Source: Pontibacter flavimaris (GTDB lineage Bacteria > Bacteroidota > Bacteroidia > Cytophagales > Hymenobacteraceae). From it: DNA of 64,000 nucleotides. Below, one piece after another: positions 35,914 to 43,396 of this stretch (positions are counted from its first letter, which is position 1; each line of letters begins with the position of its first letter). The translations under genes were made by a program, and so were the position numbers. Under the pieces are notes generated by a model. The model ran no database searches. It was given only the letters and a program-made list of their open reading frames with translations, and was not told the origin of the DNA. Location of the stretch: NCBI RefSeq assembly GCF_001907195.1, contig NZ_LVWA01000009.1, positions 124,001 through 188,000 of the forward strand, in the 5' to 3' direction.

Positions 35914-36450
35914 TTGTGAAATATAAAAATCATGAAAAAAGGTCTTCTTGCGATTCTTCTGGTTTCAATGATAGTAGGAACCTCTTACAGCCAGTCGAAG
36001 AGAAAGAAGAACCAGTTCTCTCTAATTATTGGTAGCTGCTTTAAATCCGATACTGTAGATATAAGTATAAATGGGCGGGGGCTTGTAAGAAATGAAGTTG
36101 TTGAATCCAATTTTTCAACTGGCATAACACAGTTATCTATCTACCAAGATGATAATGGGCTTTGGGTTTTAAATAAAAATGAAAGAACTAACTATGGCAT
36201 ATTGGACGTGAATAAGACTCTTACTGTTGACATCAGAATAAATGGGGTGAATACGTCTAAAAGTGTAAATTTAAGAAAAGGGTGGGTCCTTATTCTCGAT
36301 AACTGCTATACTGAATCTAAGCAAGGTAAGCCAGAGAGAACGGTAACCGTGCAGCATAATAGAACAGTAGTGCTTGAATAAAATTACATTTCACAACACT
36401 GCACATAAGTCAAGCTTTGGCTTCGCCTCGCTCGCATTATGTACTTAACG
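35914..36450 (+). mobile_element. Integron-like gene cassette 1
   Basis: This 537-base unit starts at TTGTGAAAT after the G at 35913 and ends at the G in AACG/TTGAAT (36450). It holds one ORF starting 18 bases from its left end. Its right end is the attC-like site 36388-36456. The left core of that site, ATTTCACAAC (36388-36397), is the exact reverse complement of the 10 bases GTTGTGAAAT at its own left boundary (35913-35922), as expected if the unit once circularised by G^TT recombination. It is clearly AT-richer than its surroundings. Confidence 0.65.
35932..36381 (+). CDS. exported hypothetical protein in cassette-like unit 1
   Basis: A 149-residue protein with a cleavable signal peptide (about 1-20, LVSMIVGTSYSQ). 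The mature part is beta-rich and Asn/Ser/Thr-rich (IIGSCFKSDTVDISINGRGL, YQDDNGLWVLNKNERTNY) with no known motif. Two cysteines (about 35 and 124) could pair. Codon use is AT-rich, unlike the surrounding chromosome. The gene fills its cassette almost completely. Its function is unknown; secretion suggests an envelope or surface role. Confidence 0.7.
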   Translation: MKKGLLAILLVSMIVGTSYSQSKRKKNQFSLIIGSCFKSDTVDISINGRGLVRNEVVESNFSTGITQLSIYQDDNGLWVLNKNERTNYGILDVNKTLTVDIRINGVNTSKSVNLRKGWVLILDNCYTESKQGKPERTVTVQHNRTVVLE

Positions 36451-36456
36451 TTGAAT
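36388..36456 (+). repeat. attC-like recombination site 1
   Basis: The left core is ATTTCACAAC (36388-36397) and the right core GTTGAAT (36450-36456), which fits GTTRRRY. Between them, ACATAA (near 36403) pairs with TTATGT (near 36437), and AAGC/GCTT forms an inner stem. The central part contains GCTTCGCCTCGC. The second site at 37166-37232 shares CAACACyGCACA and the CGCCTCGC core. Left core fits RYYYAAC only in the final AAC. Confidence 0.6.
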
Positions 36457-37226
36457 TGAATAAGATTTAAAACATGAAGAAACTATTACTCCTGCTTTTA
36501 GCTGTACTTGTCACTTTTACTAAACTTGCAGCTCAAGACTCCGAACAGGCTGATAGAATTTATTCACAAGCATTAGAGCTTTACAAACAGCAACAGCTCA
36601 CAGCTGCAGCCGCTGAATTTGAAAAGGTGCTTACTCTAAATCCTCGGCATAAAGATGCTTTGTACAATCTAGCTGTACTTAATTATCAATTCGGAAGTAA
36701 AGACAAGGCGATAGAACTATTGCAGGCCTGTGTCAGGCTAGGTGACAAAGAGGCTGCTCAGATGCTGAAGGAGCAGTTACATCAAAAGATTGCCTATGCG
36801 GATACTATGCACTATGACGTTGTGGATGTAGCGCCCAAGGTTCTGGTAAACGCTGTAGAAGAAGAGGCTTTAGTAGAGGGAGGTCTAAATAAAGTTATCG
36901 AAAAGTCACTGGTTGCGGAGCTGAAAAAGTCAAAGCTACTTCGAAAGCAGGTTGGTCAAGGAAGATTACTTGCCCTTTCTCTGTATTTCAGCAAAGATGG
37001 GAGCTTGAATGCAATTATCGTGACACCTAATAAGACTGACGCTGCTCAACAAGAACTAACATCTGTATTGCAGAGAGTAGTGCGAACGATTCCTGGAAAG
37101 CATAACGGAAAAGAAGTTGTTGTAGGTGGATTGACCCTACCGGTCATGATGTAGAATATTACTCCATTCAACACCGCACAGGCTCTATACTTCAGCTACG
37201 CCTCGCCCATCAGCTGCACTAGCACG
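36451..37226 (+). mobile_element. Integron-like gene cassette 2
   Basis: This 776-base unit runs from TTGAAT after the G at 36450 to the G at 37226. It has one ORF starting 23 bases in and stopping 11 bases before its right-hand attC-like site. The left core ATTCAAC (37166-37172) is the exact reverse complement of its own left boundary GTTGAAT (36450-36456); over 12 bases the match is 10. This self-complementarity per unit is what integron cassettes show. No integrase gene lies within 10 kb. Confidence 0.65.
36474..37154 (+). CDS. exported TPR protein with TonB-like C-terminus in cassette-like unit 2
   Basis: A 226-residue protein with a signal peptide (about 1-20, LVTFTKLAAQ). Two tetratricopeptide repeats follow (AAAEFEKVLTLNPRHKDALY and NLAVLNYQFGSKDKAIELLQ). 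The C-terminal part (about 130-226, RLLALSLYFSKDGSLNAIIV ... LQRVVRTIPG) resembles the fold seen in TonB-type C-termini, though this is only weakly supported. Base composition is AT-rich. It is the only ORF of its cassette-like unit. The partner is unknown. Confidence 0.7.
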   Translation: MKKLLLLLLAVLVTFTKLAAQDSEQADRIYSQALELYKQQQLTAAAAEFEKVLTLNPRHKDALYNLAVLNYQFGSKDKAIELLQACVRLGDKEAAQMLKEQLHQKIAYADTMHYDVVDVAPKVLVNAVEEEALVEGGLNKVIEKSLVAELKKSKLLRKQVGQGRLLALSLYFSKDGSLNAIIVTPNKTDAAQQELTSVLQRVVRTIPGKHNGKEVVVGGLTLPVMM

Positions 37227-37232
37227 TTGCAA
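37166..37232 (+). repeat. attC-like recombination site 2
   Basis: Left core ATTCAAC (37166-37172) fits RYYYAAC fully. The right core GTTGCAA (37226-37232) fits only partly. The inside shares CAACACCGCACA and TACGCCTCGC with site 1, and CAGCT/AGCTG gives a small stem. The unit to the right has no matching site at its far end. Confidence 0.55.
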
Positions 37233-37268
37233 ACGATCAAAAAGAAAACATCAAAATTAAATAGTACC

Positions 37269-37610
37269 ATGTCAGAAGAAATGAAAAAATGCCCGAAATG
37301 CAATTCGCCTTATGGCTATGCAATGGGGGAGGAGACCTACGCTTGCCCGGAGTGCGGCAATGAGTGGAACCCGAGTGAAGTGGAAGAAGAGGCAGGACTG
37401 AAAGTAGTGGATGCCAACGGCAACGTCCTGCAGGACGGCGATACGGTTGTCGTAATTAAAGACTTACCGGTAAAAGGCGCTCCAAAGCCAGTAAAAGCTG
37501 GCACAAAGGTAAAAAACATCCGCCTGACGGACGGAGACCATAACATCGACTGCAAAATTGACGGCTTCGGCTCGATGGGGCTTAAATCTGAATTCGTGAG
37601 GAAGGCGTAA
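37269..37610 (+). CDS. PhnA-domain zinc-ribbon protein (YjdM-like)
   Basis: A 113-residue protein with an N-terminal zinc ribbon, [20 protein letters not shown] and ECGNEW (two CxxC pairs), and the C-terminal PhnA beta domain ([31 protein letters not shown]). The family is widespread and its function is not settled; the old link to phosphonate breakdown is not supported by the neighbours. I chose the ATG at 37269; upstream frame overlaps the attC-like site. It could be a third cassette whose right site has been lost. Confidence 0.88.
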   Translation: MSEEMKKCPKCNSPYGYAMGEETYACPECGNEWNPSEVEEEAGLKVVDANGNVLQDGDTVVVIKDLPVKGAPKPVKAGTKVKNIRLTDGDHNIDCKIDGFGSMGLKSEFVRKA

Positions 37611-37644
37611 TCCATCCTTTTTCTTAAAAGCGCGCTATACTTCT

Positions 37645-38055
37645 ATGCAAAAAACAACCACCTACCTGCTGTTCGTAGGCGAGCAAAGCGGAAAAGCCGA
37701 GGAAGCCATAAACCTTTATACTTCGCTTTTCAGGGAGTCCGAAATAAAGCATCTGGAGTACTTCAAGGCAGGAGAGCCCGGTGGCGAAGAAGGCACCGTG
37801 AAGCAGGCCATCTTTACACTGGCAGGGCAGGAGTACAGGGCCATGGATGGGGGAGTTGGGCACCAGTTCAGCTTTACACCGGCCATCTCCATCTTTGTCA
37901 ACTGCGAGAGCGAAGAGGAAATAGACATGCTTTATGGCAAACTTTCTGAGGCAGGAAGCGCCCTGATGCCTTTGGGCAACTATGGCTTCAGTAAGAAGTT
38001 TGGCTGGCTAAACGACAAGTATGGCGTGTCGTGGCAGCTTAACCTGGACGTATAA
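37645..38055 (+). CDS. PhnB-like VOC-family protein
   Basis: A 136-residue protein of the PhnB/3-demethylubiquinone-9 methyltransferase-like VOC group. It opens TTYLLFVGEQSGKAEEAINL, with SLFRESEIKHLEYF and a central YRAMDGGVGHQFSFTPAISI, and ends KYGVSWQLNLDV. These proteins lack the usual metal-ligand set of glyoxalase I, and their role is unknown. It follows the PhnA-domain gene. Confidence 0.85.
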   Translation: MQKTTTYLLFVGEQSGKAEEAINLYTSLFRESEIKHLEYFKAGEPGGEEGTVKQAIFTLAGQEYRAMDGGVGHQFSFTPAISIFVNCESEEEIDMLYGKLSEAGSALMPLGNYGFSKKFGWLNDKYGVSWQLNLDV

Positions 38056-38099
38056 ACACAAATCTGCCAGAACAAAAGACCTCATCACATACAATTAGA

Positions 38100-38567
38100 A
38101 TGACCAAGAACGACATATTACGCCGCATCCGCTATACATTTGACTACAGCGACGCGAAAATGATCGAGCTGTTTGGCTCAGGAGGGAAGCAGGTGACGCG
38201 CGCCGAGGTAAGCGATTGGCTGAAGAAAGAAGAAGACCCGGAGCACAAGGAGCTGGACGACGAGCAGCTGGCGGCTTTCCTCAACGGCTTTATCAACGAG
38301 AAGCGCGGCAAAAAGGAGGGGCCGCAGCCCGAGCCGGAGCAGCGCCTGAACAACAACACCATCCTGCGCAAGCTCAAGATCGCCCTGAACCTGAGGGACG
38401 AGGACATGCTGGACATTCTGGCCCTGGCGGATTTCAAGCTGGGCAAGCATGAACTGAGCGCCTTCTTCCGCAACCCCAACCAGAGCCAGTACCGCCCGCT
38501 GAAGGACCAGATCCTGCGCAACTTCCTGCACGGCATGCAGCTAAAGTACAGGGGCAGGGAAGATTAA
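38100..38567 (+). CDS. DUF1456-family protein (YehS-like)
   Basis: A 155-residue protein made of two similar halves: NDILRRIRYTFDYSDAKMIE and NNTILRKLKIALNLRDEDML. Each half ends in a segment with an FLNGFINEKRGK / FLHGMQLKYRGR pattern. This duplication is the hallmark of DUF1456. Function is unknown. A terminator follows at 38588. Confidence 0.88.
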   Translation: MTKNDILRRIRYTFDYSDAKMIELFGSGGKQVTRAEVSDWLKKEEDPEHKELDDEQLAAFLNGFINEKRGKKEGPQPEPEQRLNNNTILRKLKIALNLRDEDMLDILALADFKLGKHELSAFFRNPNQSQYRPLKDQILRNFLHGMQLKYRGRED

Positions 38568-38587
38568 GTACAGCCCACTCAACGTAT

Positions 38588-38626
38588 AAACGCCTGTTCC
38601 CAAACCGGGGCAGGCGTTACTTTTTC
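38588..38626 (+). terminator. Rho-independent terminator
   Basis: AAACGCCTG (38588-38596) pairs with CAGGCGTT (38611-38618), extended by CCC/GGG, followed by a T-rich tail. Confidence 0.85.
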
Positions 38627-38675
38627 ACTTGGTTTTATACTATACTTTCCGCATCTTGAGGTATAAACCCATCCC

Positions 38676-39959
38676 ATGAAAGAGGATTTCCTGCACTACA
38701 TCTGGCAGCATCAGTACTTTGGCAAAACCGCGCTGGCCACCACCGATGGTGCGCCACTTGAGGTGCTGCGGACGGGCTTCTACAACACCGATGCCGGCCC
38801 GGATTTCAGGGAAGCCATACTTCGGGTGGGGGAGGTGGAGTGGTCGGGGAGCGTGGAGGTGCACCTCAGGGCCTCCGACTGGCACCGCCACAACCATCAG
38901 CACGACCCCAAGTATGACCAGGTGGTGCTGCACGTGGTATGGCAGGCCGATGTGCCGGTAGCACGAACCGATGGCACGTTGGTGCCGGTGCTGGAGCTGC
39001 AAAACCGCGTGGACCTGCGTCTGCTGCAGACCTATGAGCAGCTGCAAAGGGCGAGGCATCCCATTCCCTGCGCCCCCTTTTGGCGGGATGTGCCGGAGAT
39101 CACTAAAATGCTGATGCTGGAGCGGGCGCTGGTAGAGCGGTTGGAGGAGAAAGGGCAGGAAGTGCTGCAGGTATACTGTGGTTATGGGAACGATTGGGAG
39201 CAGACTACCTATTATTCTTTGCTGCGCGGCTTCGGCTTCAAGGTAAACCAGCAGCCGTTCGAGCAGCTGGCCAAATCACTTCCGTTCCACGTGGTTCGGC
39301 GCCATCAGCATAACCTGTTGCAGCTGGAGGCGCTGCTGCTGGGGCAGGCAGGTTTTTTAGCCGATGCCGAGGAAGCGTACGCACAGCTGCTGCAGCGGGA
39401 GTATACTTTCCTGCAGCACAAGTATAATCTACAGCCTTTGCCGCGCCACCACTGGAATTTCCTGCGCATGCGCCCCGCCAACTTTCCCACAGTGCGACTC
39501 GCGCAACTAGCGGCATTACTGCACCAGCACCCTTCACTTTTTACCAGAATACTGGAGGCCGATGCCGTTAAAAAGTATGAACAACTGTTTCAGGCGCCGG
39601 TTTCTGGTTACTGGCAAAAGCACTACCTGTTTGGCCGCGCGAGCAAGGCTGCCTCGAAAGGGATGGGCAAAAGCAGCGCACAGAATTTGGTGATTAACGT
39701 GGCCGTGCCTATACTTGCCGCCTACGCCACCAACACCGGCGACCGTGCCTACCTGGAGAAAGCCATTACCCTGCTGGAGCAGCTGAAGGAGGAGAGCAAC
39801 AAGTATACGCGGCTCTACGGGGAACTGGGTTGGCAGGCAAAATCTGCGGCGGATAACCAGGCGGCGCTGGGGCTTTACAAACGCTACTGCCACCTCATAA
39901 ACTGCATGCGCTGCGCCGTAGGCAACAAGATCATGAAAAAGAACAGCCCAGCTAAGTGA
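38676..39959 (+). CDS. DUF2851-family protein
   Basis: A 427-residue soluble protein of a Bacteroidota-specific family. It opens KEDFLHYIWQHQYFGKTALA and has the conserved GPDFREAILRVGEVEWSGSV and DWHRHNHQHDPKYDQVVLHV, with several histidines and acids that could bind metal. The C-terminal part contains a CMRCAVGNKI motif (about 410-420). Function is unknown. Its TGA stop overlaps the GTG start of the next gene (GTGA), so the two are coupled. Confidence 0.85.
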   Translation: MKEDFLHYIWQHQYFGKTALATTDGAPLEVLRTGFYNTDAGPDFREAILRVGEVEWSGSVEVHLRASDWHRHNHQHDPKYDQVVLHVVWQADVPVARTDGTLVPVLELQNRVDLRLLQTYEQLQRARHPIPCAPFWRDVPEITKMLMLERALVERLEEKGQEVLQVYCGYGNDWEQTTYYSLLRGFGFKVNQQPFEQLAKSLPFHVVRRHQHNLLQLEALLLGQAGFLADAEEAYAQLLQREYTFLQHKYNLQPLPRHHWNFLRMRPANFPTVRLAQLAALLHQHPSLFTRILEADAVKKYEQLFQAPVSGYWQKHYLFGRASKAASKGMGKSSAQNLVINVAVPILAAYATNTGDRAYLEKAITLLEQLKEESNKYTRLYGELGWQAKSAADNQAALGLYKRYCHLINCMRCAVGNKIMKKNSPAK

Positions 39960-41251
39960 GTATAGTCTTCGTTTACCTCCTCAACCTGCTTTTACTGGGT
40001 GGCCTTGTCTGGTGGCTGTGCCGGCAGGCGTGGGCGCAGGAAATAAAGCCATACTTCTGGCCGGCGCTGGGATTGAAGGTGCTCTTTGCCCTGGCTTTTG
40101 CCGTATTTCGCTACAGTTATGCCGCCTCCAGCGATACCCATGTCTACCAAGCCGCCAGTGTGCAACTGCTGGAGTATGCGCAACAGAATCCGGTAGGCTA
40201 CCTAAAGTTTCTGCTCACAAACCAGTTCGAAAGTGAAGCTTTGCAGGCCTCGCTGCCCTTTACCGAATATCCGGACTTTACTAATTCCTTTTTCTTTATA
40301 AAGCTGCTGAGTGTGCTCAACCTGGCCACTGCCGGCCAATACTACCTCAACAACCTGTACCTGGCGCTCTTTAGTTTCTGGGGGAGTGTATACCTGGTGT
40401 CGGGGCTGGCGCGGGTGCTGCCGAAGTATAAGCTGGCGGCAGTAATGGCTTTCTTGTTCTTTCCCTCGGTGGTTTTCTGGAGCGTGGGCGTGATGAAGGA
40501 GCCGGTGATGTTTGGCAGTATGTGCTGGCTCATTGGAGTGGCCTTGGCATTTGCGCACGGGCACAGGCTAAGTGTCTGGGGTTGGCTGTTGCTGCCCCTG
40601 CAGCTGTACCTGTTCATCAAAATAAAGCTGTTTTATGCCGCCCTGCTGCTGCCGCTGCTCCTGGCCTACGTGCTGGTGCAAAGGCTGAAGGTATACTTTA
40701 AACCGCTACAGTTGCTGAGGACACAGCTGCTGCTGTTGCTGGTGCTGGCAGGTATGGCCGTGTTGGTGGTGATGTGGCAGCGGAGCGTTTTCAATCCTGA
40801 TTTTATACTTTGGAACCTGGAGAACAATTACTCATCGCTGCTACACCGATCGCAGCACGCCCCGCATATTGACCTGGGCAACCTGGAGCCAACTTTGTCC
40901 AGTATGCTTCTGAGCTACCCCGAAGCCGCCCTCAGCTCCATCTACCGCCCCTTCATCGGCGAATCGTGGAAGCCTTTATACTTGCTTAGTGCCTTAGAGA
41001 ACCTGCTGCTTCTGCTGCTCACAGGTATGGCCATGGCATCAGCTTTTCGGAAAGAGGCAGGTATCAAAATAGAGTTGCTGCATGTGGTGCTGCTGGTGTT
41101 TATACTTGTGATGGCCGGCGTTACCGGGCTCTCTACCCCTAACTTCGGCACCCTGAGCCGTTACCGCCTGGTGTACCTGCCCTTCCTGGTGTACCTGCTG
41201 CTGCAGAATGTGTATGCACAGCGCCTGCTGCAGCGCTTGCGACTGCCTTAG
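39956..41251 (+). CDS. polytopic membrane protein (O-antigen polymerase/GT-C-like architecture)
   Basis: A 431-residue protein with about ten or more membrane helices. A periplasmic loop after helix 2-3 has RYSYAASSDTHVYQAASVQL and a late segment reads GLSTPNFGTLSRYRLVYLPF, which ends the last loop; such features occur in Wzy-like and GT-C glycosyltransferase proteins. No clear catalytic motif is seen. GTG start overlaps the DUF2851 stop by 4 bases. Confident as a real membrane protein, not as to role. Confidence 0.72.
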   Translation: MSIVFVYLLNLLLLGGLVWWLCRQAWAQEIKPYFWPALGLKVLFALAFAVFRYSYAASSDTHVYQAASVQLLEYAQQNPVGYLKFLLTNQFESEALQASLPFTEYPDFTNSFFFIKLLSVLNLATAGQYYLNNLYLALFSFWGSVYLVSGLARVLPKYKLAAVMAFLFFPSVVFWSVGVMKEPVMFGSMCWLIGVALAFAHGHRLSVWGWLLLPLQLYLFIKIKLFYAALLLPLLLAYVLVQRLKVYFKPLQLLRTQLLLLLVLAGMAVLVVMWQRSVFNPDFILWNLENNYSSLLHRSQHAPHIDLGNLEPTLSSMLLSYPEAALSSIYRPFIGESWKPLYLLSALENLLLLLLTGMAMASAFRKEAGIKIELLHVVLLVFILVMAGVTGLSTPNFGTLSRYRLVYLPFLVYLLLQNVYAQRLLQRLRLP

Positions 41252-41259
41252 CGCCATAC

Positions 41260-41290
41260 TTTCAAACTCGCCCGTTTTTTCGTACCTTTG
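41260..41290 (+). promoter_or_regulatory. Promoter of the NeuD-type acetyltransferase
   Basis: TTTC at 41260-41263, 19-base spacer, TACCTTTG at 41283-41290. It supports the start at 41313, 22 bases downstream, over upstream in-frame codons. Confidence 0.7.
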
Positions 41291-41312
41291 CGCCCTATTT
41301 AAGACTGAGTTT

Positions 41313-41948
41313 ATGCAAAATCCGGTAATCATATTGGGTGCCCAGCGATTGGGAACCACGGCATTGGATATCTTTAACAGCAACAACGTGATCGTGTACT
41401 GCTTCCTGGATGATGACCAGAAACTGCAGCAGGAGGAGGTGAACAACGTGGCGGTGATGAGCAATACAGAGGACAACGAGTTTCTGAAGCTGGCGGGTAA
41501 AACCTGCGACGTGTTTGTGGCCGTAGAGGACTCCGCCGCGCGCAAAGGCCTGATCAAAATGCTGAAGGAAGAACACAAGGTAGTGCCGGTAAACGCGATC
41601 CACCGTTTCAGCGCGGTTTCGGAGAATGCCTGGCTGGGCCACGGTAACCTGGTAGGCGCTGGCGCCATCATCAGCAACAACGCCAAAGTAGGCGATAACA
41701 ACATCATTCACGCCCGCGCCCTGGTGGATACAAAGGCAGAGGTAGGGGATTTTGTGGAGATCGGGGCAGGAGCCATTATTAACGCAGAGGCGGTGGTAGA
41801 GGATGGGGCCTTTATCGGCACTGGCGCGGTGATCATATCGGGCGTAAAGATCGGCAAGAAAGCCCGCGTTGGCGCCGGTTCTGTGGTGGTGGCCAATGTG
41901 CCTGCCAAAGCCACGGTGTTCGGCAACCCGGCCGCCCCGGTTAAGTAA
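41313..41948 (+). CDS. NeuD/PglD-type sugar O/N-acetyltransferase
   Basis: A 211-residue acetyltransferase with an N-terminal PglD-type nucleotide/sugar-binding subdomain (NPVIILGAQRLGTTALDIFN) and a C-terminal left-handed beta-helix of hexapeptide repeats (LVGAGAIISNNAKVGDNNII through VGAGSVVVANVPAK). Members acetylate sugars for LPS, capsule or protein glycosylation. It follows a polytopic membrane protein that may be in the same pathway but has its own promoter. Confidence 0.85.
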   Translation: MQNPVIILGAQRLGTTALDIFNSNNVIVYCFLDDDQKLQQEEVNNVAVMSNTEDNEFLKLAGKTCDVFVAVEDSAARKGLIKMLKEEHKVVPVNAIHRFSAVSENAWLGHGNLVGAGAIISNNAKVGDNNIIHARALVDTKAEVGDFVEIGAGAIINAEAVVEDGAFIGTGAVIISGVKIGKKARVGAGSVVVANVPAKATVFGNPAAPVK

Positions 41949-42014
41949 ACTTTTATACTTGCCCAAGCTGTTACAGAACTGACAAATGTCATTTTACGGC
42001 ATAACGGCAGTTTA

Positions 42015-42022
42015 TACTTTTG
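42015..42022 (+). promoter_or_regulatory. Candidate -7 box for trhO
   Basis: TACTTTTG fits TAnnTTTG; a TTTT lies 19 bases upstream (41992-41995). If used, trhO has a leader of about 180 bases that includes the word repeat at 42047-42125. Confidence 0.35.
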
Positions 42023-42046
42023 TGGCGGAATTTTGAATGCGTGATG

Positions 42047-42125
42047 GAGTGAATGAATGATTGTGAATGGATTGAAATCTGATTATTATCCTGTCATCCA
42101 CTAATCCTGAAAATCCTGATTCAGA
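42047..42125. repeat. Degenerate word repeat (GAATGAATG; AATCCTGA) upstream of trhO
   Basis: GAGTGAATGAATGATTGTGA (near 42048) and CTAATCCTGAAAATCCTGAT (42101-42120) are short tandem words of the type seen at other gene borders, here without a clear inverted pairing. Confidence 0.35.
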
Positions 42126-42203
42126 CAAAAAAGTATAACCATAGCTCCGAAGGAGCAAACATTTAAACAATCAACTTTAACACTAAGCCGAAACTTAGCA
42201 GTT

Positions 42204-43172
42204 ATGAATAAACCCTACAGCATACTCCTATACTATTGCTACACGCCGATCGAGGATCCGGAGGCGTTTCGGGAGCAACACCACCTTCTCTGTCTGGAGC
42301 TGAACCTGCTCGGGCGTATCATCATTTCTAAAGAAGGCCTGAACGGCACCGTTTCCGGCCTGAAGGAAGATTGCGACAAGTACATGGCCGCGATGCACGC
42401 CGATCCGCGCTTCGCCAAGATCGACTTTAAGGTGGATGAATCGGATAAGCATGCGTTTGCCAAACTGCATGTGCGCACCAAAGCCGAGATCGTCCATTCC
42501 GGCCTGCTGCACATCGACCCGAACGTGCGCACCGGCAAGCACCTGGCGCCGAAGGAGTTTAAGGAGATGAAGGACCGCGAGGACGTGGTAATAGTGGATA
42601 TGCGCTCCGACTACGAGTATACCGTGGGCCGCTTCAAAAATGCCGTGACGCTGGATATCGAGAACTTCCGCGAGTTTCCGGAAAAGGTAGAGGAGCTGAA
42701 GGAGAAGTTCAGGGACAAGAAAATCCTGACTTACTGCACCGGCGGCATCAAGTGCGAGAAGGCCAGTGCCTTTTTGCTGGAGCAGGGTTTTGAGGACGTG
42801 TACCAGCTGCACGGCGGTATCATCAAGTATGGCAAAGAGGCTGGCGGCGAAGACTTCGAGGGCAAGTGCTATGTGTTTGATAACCGCGTGGCTGTAGACG
42901 TAAATAGCGTTAACCCGAAAGTTATCTCTACCTGCCACGTGTGCGGCACCCCGGACGACCGCATGGTGAATTGCGCCAACCCGGTTTGTAACCTCCACGT
43001 GGCTATCTGCGAGAAGTGCGGTTGGGAACTGGACGGCGCCTGCTCTACAGCGTGCAAGGAGCACCCGGAAAAGCGTCCTTACGACGGCACCGGCTACTAC
43101 CAGAAAGAACTCAATGGCTATAATCCACTCAAAGGATTCAACCGAAAGAAGAAATCCGACGTAAAAGTATAA
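42204..43172 (+). CDS. trhO: tRNA uridine(34) hydroxylase, rhodanese family
   Basis: A 322-residue protein (UPF0176/YceA) that hydroxylates U34 of certain tRNAs. An N-terminal ferredoxin-like domain is followed by a rhodanese domain with the active-site cysteine in ILTYCTGGIKCEKASAFLLE (about residue 179). The C-terminal part is cysteine-rich (CHVCGTPDDRMVNCANPVCN and CEKCGWELDGACSTACKEHP), a zinc-binding tail common in this family. Length is normal and a terminator follows. Confidence 0.93.
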   Translation: MNKPYSILLYYCYTPIEDPEAFREQHHLLCLELNLLGRIIISKEGLNGTVSGLKEDCDKYMAAMHADPRFAKIDFKVDESDKHAFAKLHVRTKAEIVHSGLLHIDPNVRTGKHLAPKEFKEMKDREDVVIVDMRSDYEYTVGRFKNAVTLDIENFREFPEKVEELKEKFRDKKILTYCTGGIKCEKASAFLLEQGFEDVYQLHGGIIKYGKEAGGEDFEGKCYVFDNRVAVDVNSVNPKVISTCHVCGTPDDRMVNCANPVCNLHVAICEKCGWELDGACSTACKEHPEKRPYDGTGYYQKELNGYNPLKGFNRKKKSDVKV

Positions 43173-43189
43173 GTATTCTCTAAAGCTCA

Positions 43190-43226
43190 GAAAAGCGTGC
43201 GCCCAAACGGCCACGCTTTTCGTGTT
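43190..43226 (+). terminator. Rho-independent terminator of trhO
   Basis: GAAAAGCGTG (43190-43199) pairs with CACGCTTTTC (43212-43221), with T-rich tail. Confidence 0.85.
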
Positions 43227-43236
43227 TAACTAACCC

Positions 43237-43384
43237 CGTATCACGTACCACGACACAAGTAGCACGACTTTTTACAAAAGACTTTCAGACCTTCTTTAAA
43301 GCTTCCTGAATCCTTTGTTAAAAGGCCTTTTGTCACATTGTAAAAGAATCCAGTCGTGCTACGTGATACATGCTACATGATACG
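43237..43384. repeat. Long imperfect inverted repeat upstream of the nucleoside phosphorylase
   Basis: The left arm CGTATCACGTACCACGACAC (43237-43256) and following AAGTAGCACGACTT are matched by the right arm AGTCGTGCTACGTGATACAT (from 43352) ending ATGATACG at 43384. Within the right arm GCTACRTGATAC is repeated in tandem. The loop (about 80 bases) holds degenerate TTTACAAAAG/TTTTGTCACATTG words. It covers the whole leader of the gene. Confidence 0.7.
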
Positions 43385-43396
43385 AAAAGTAAGAAA

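Noticed and set aside
37269..37610. PhnA-domain gene as a third complete cassette
   Set aside because: It starts after a GTTG site, but no reverse complement of that boundary (TTTGCAAC) or attC-like fold follows the gene, so only the left end is supported.
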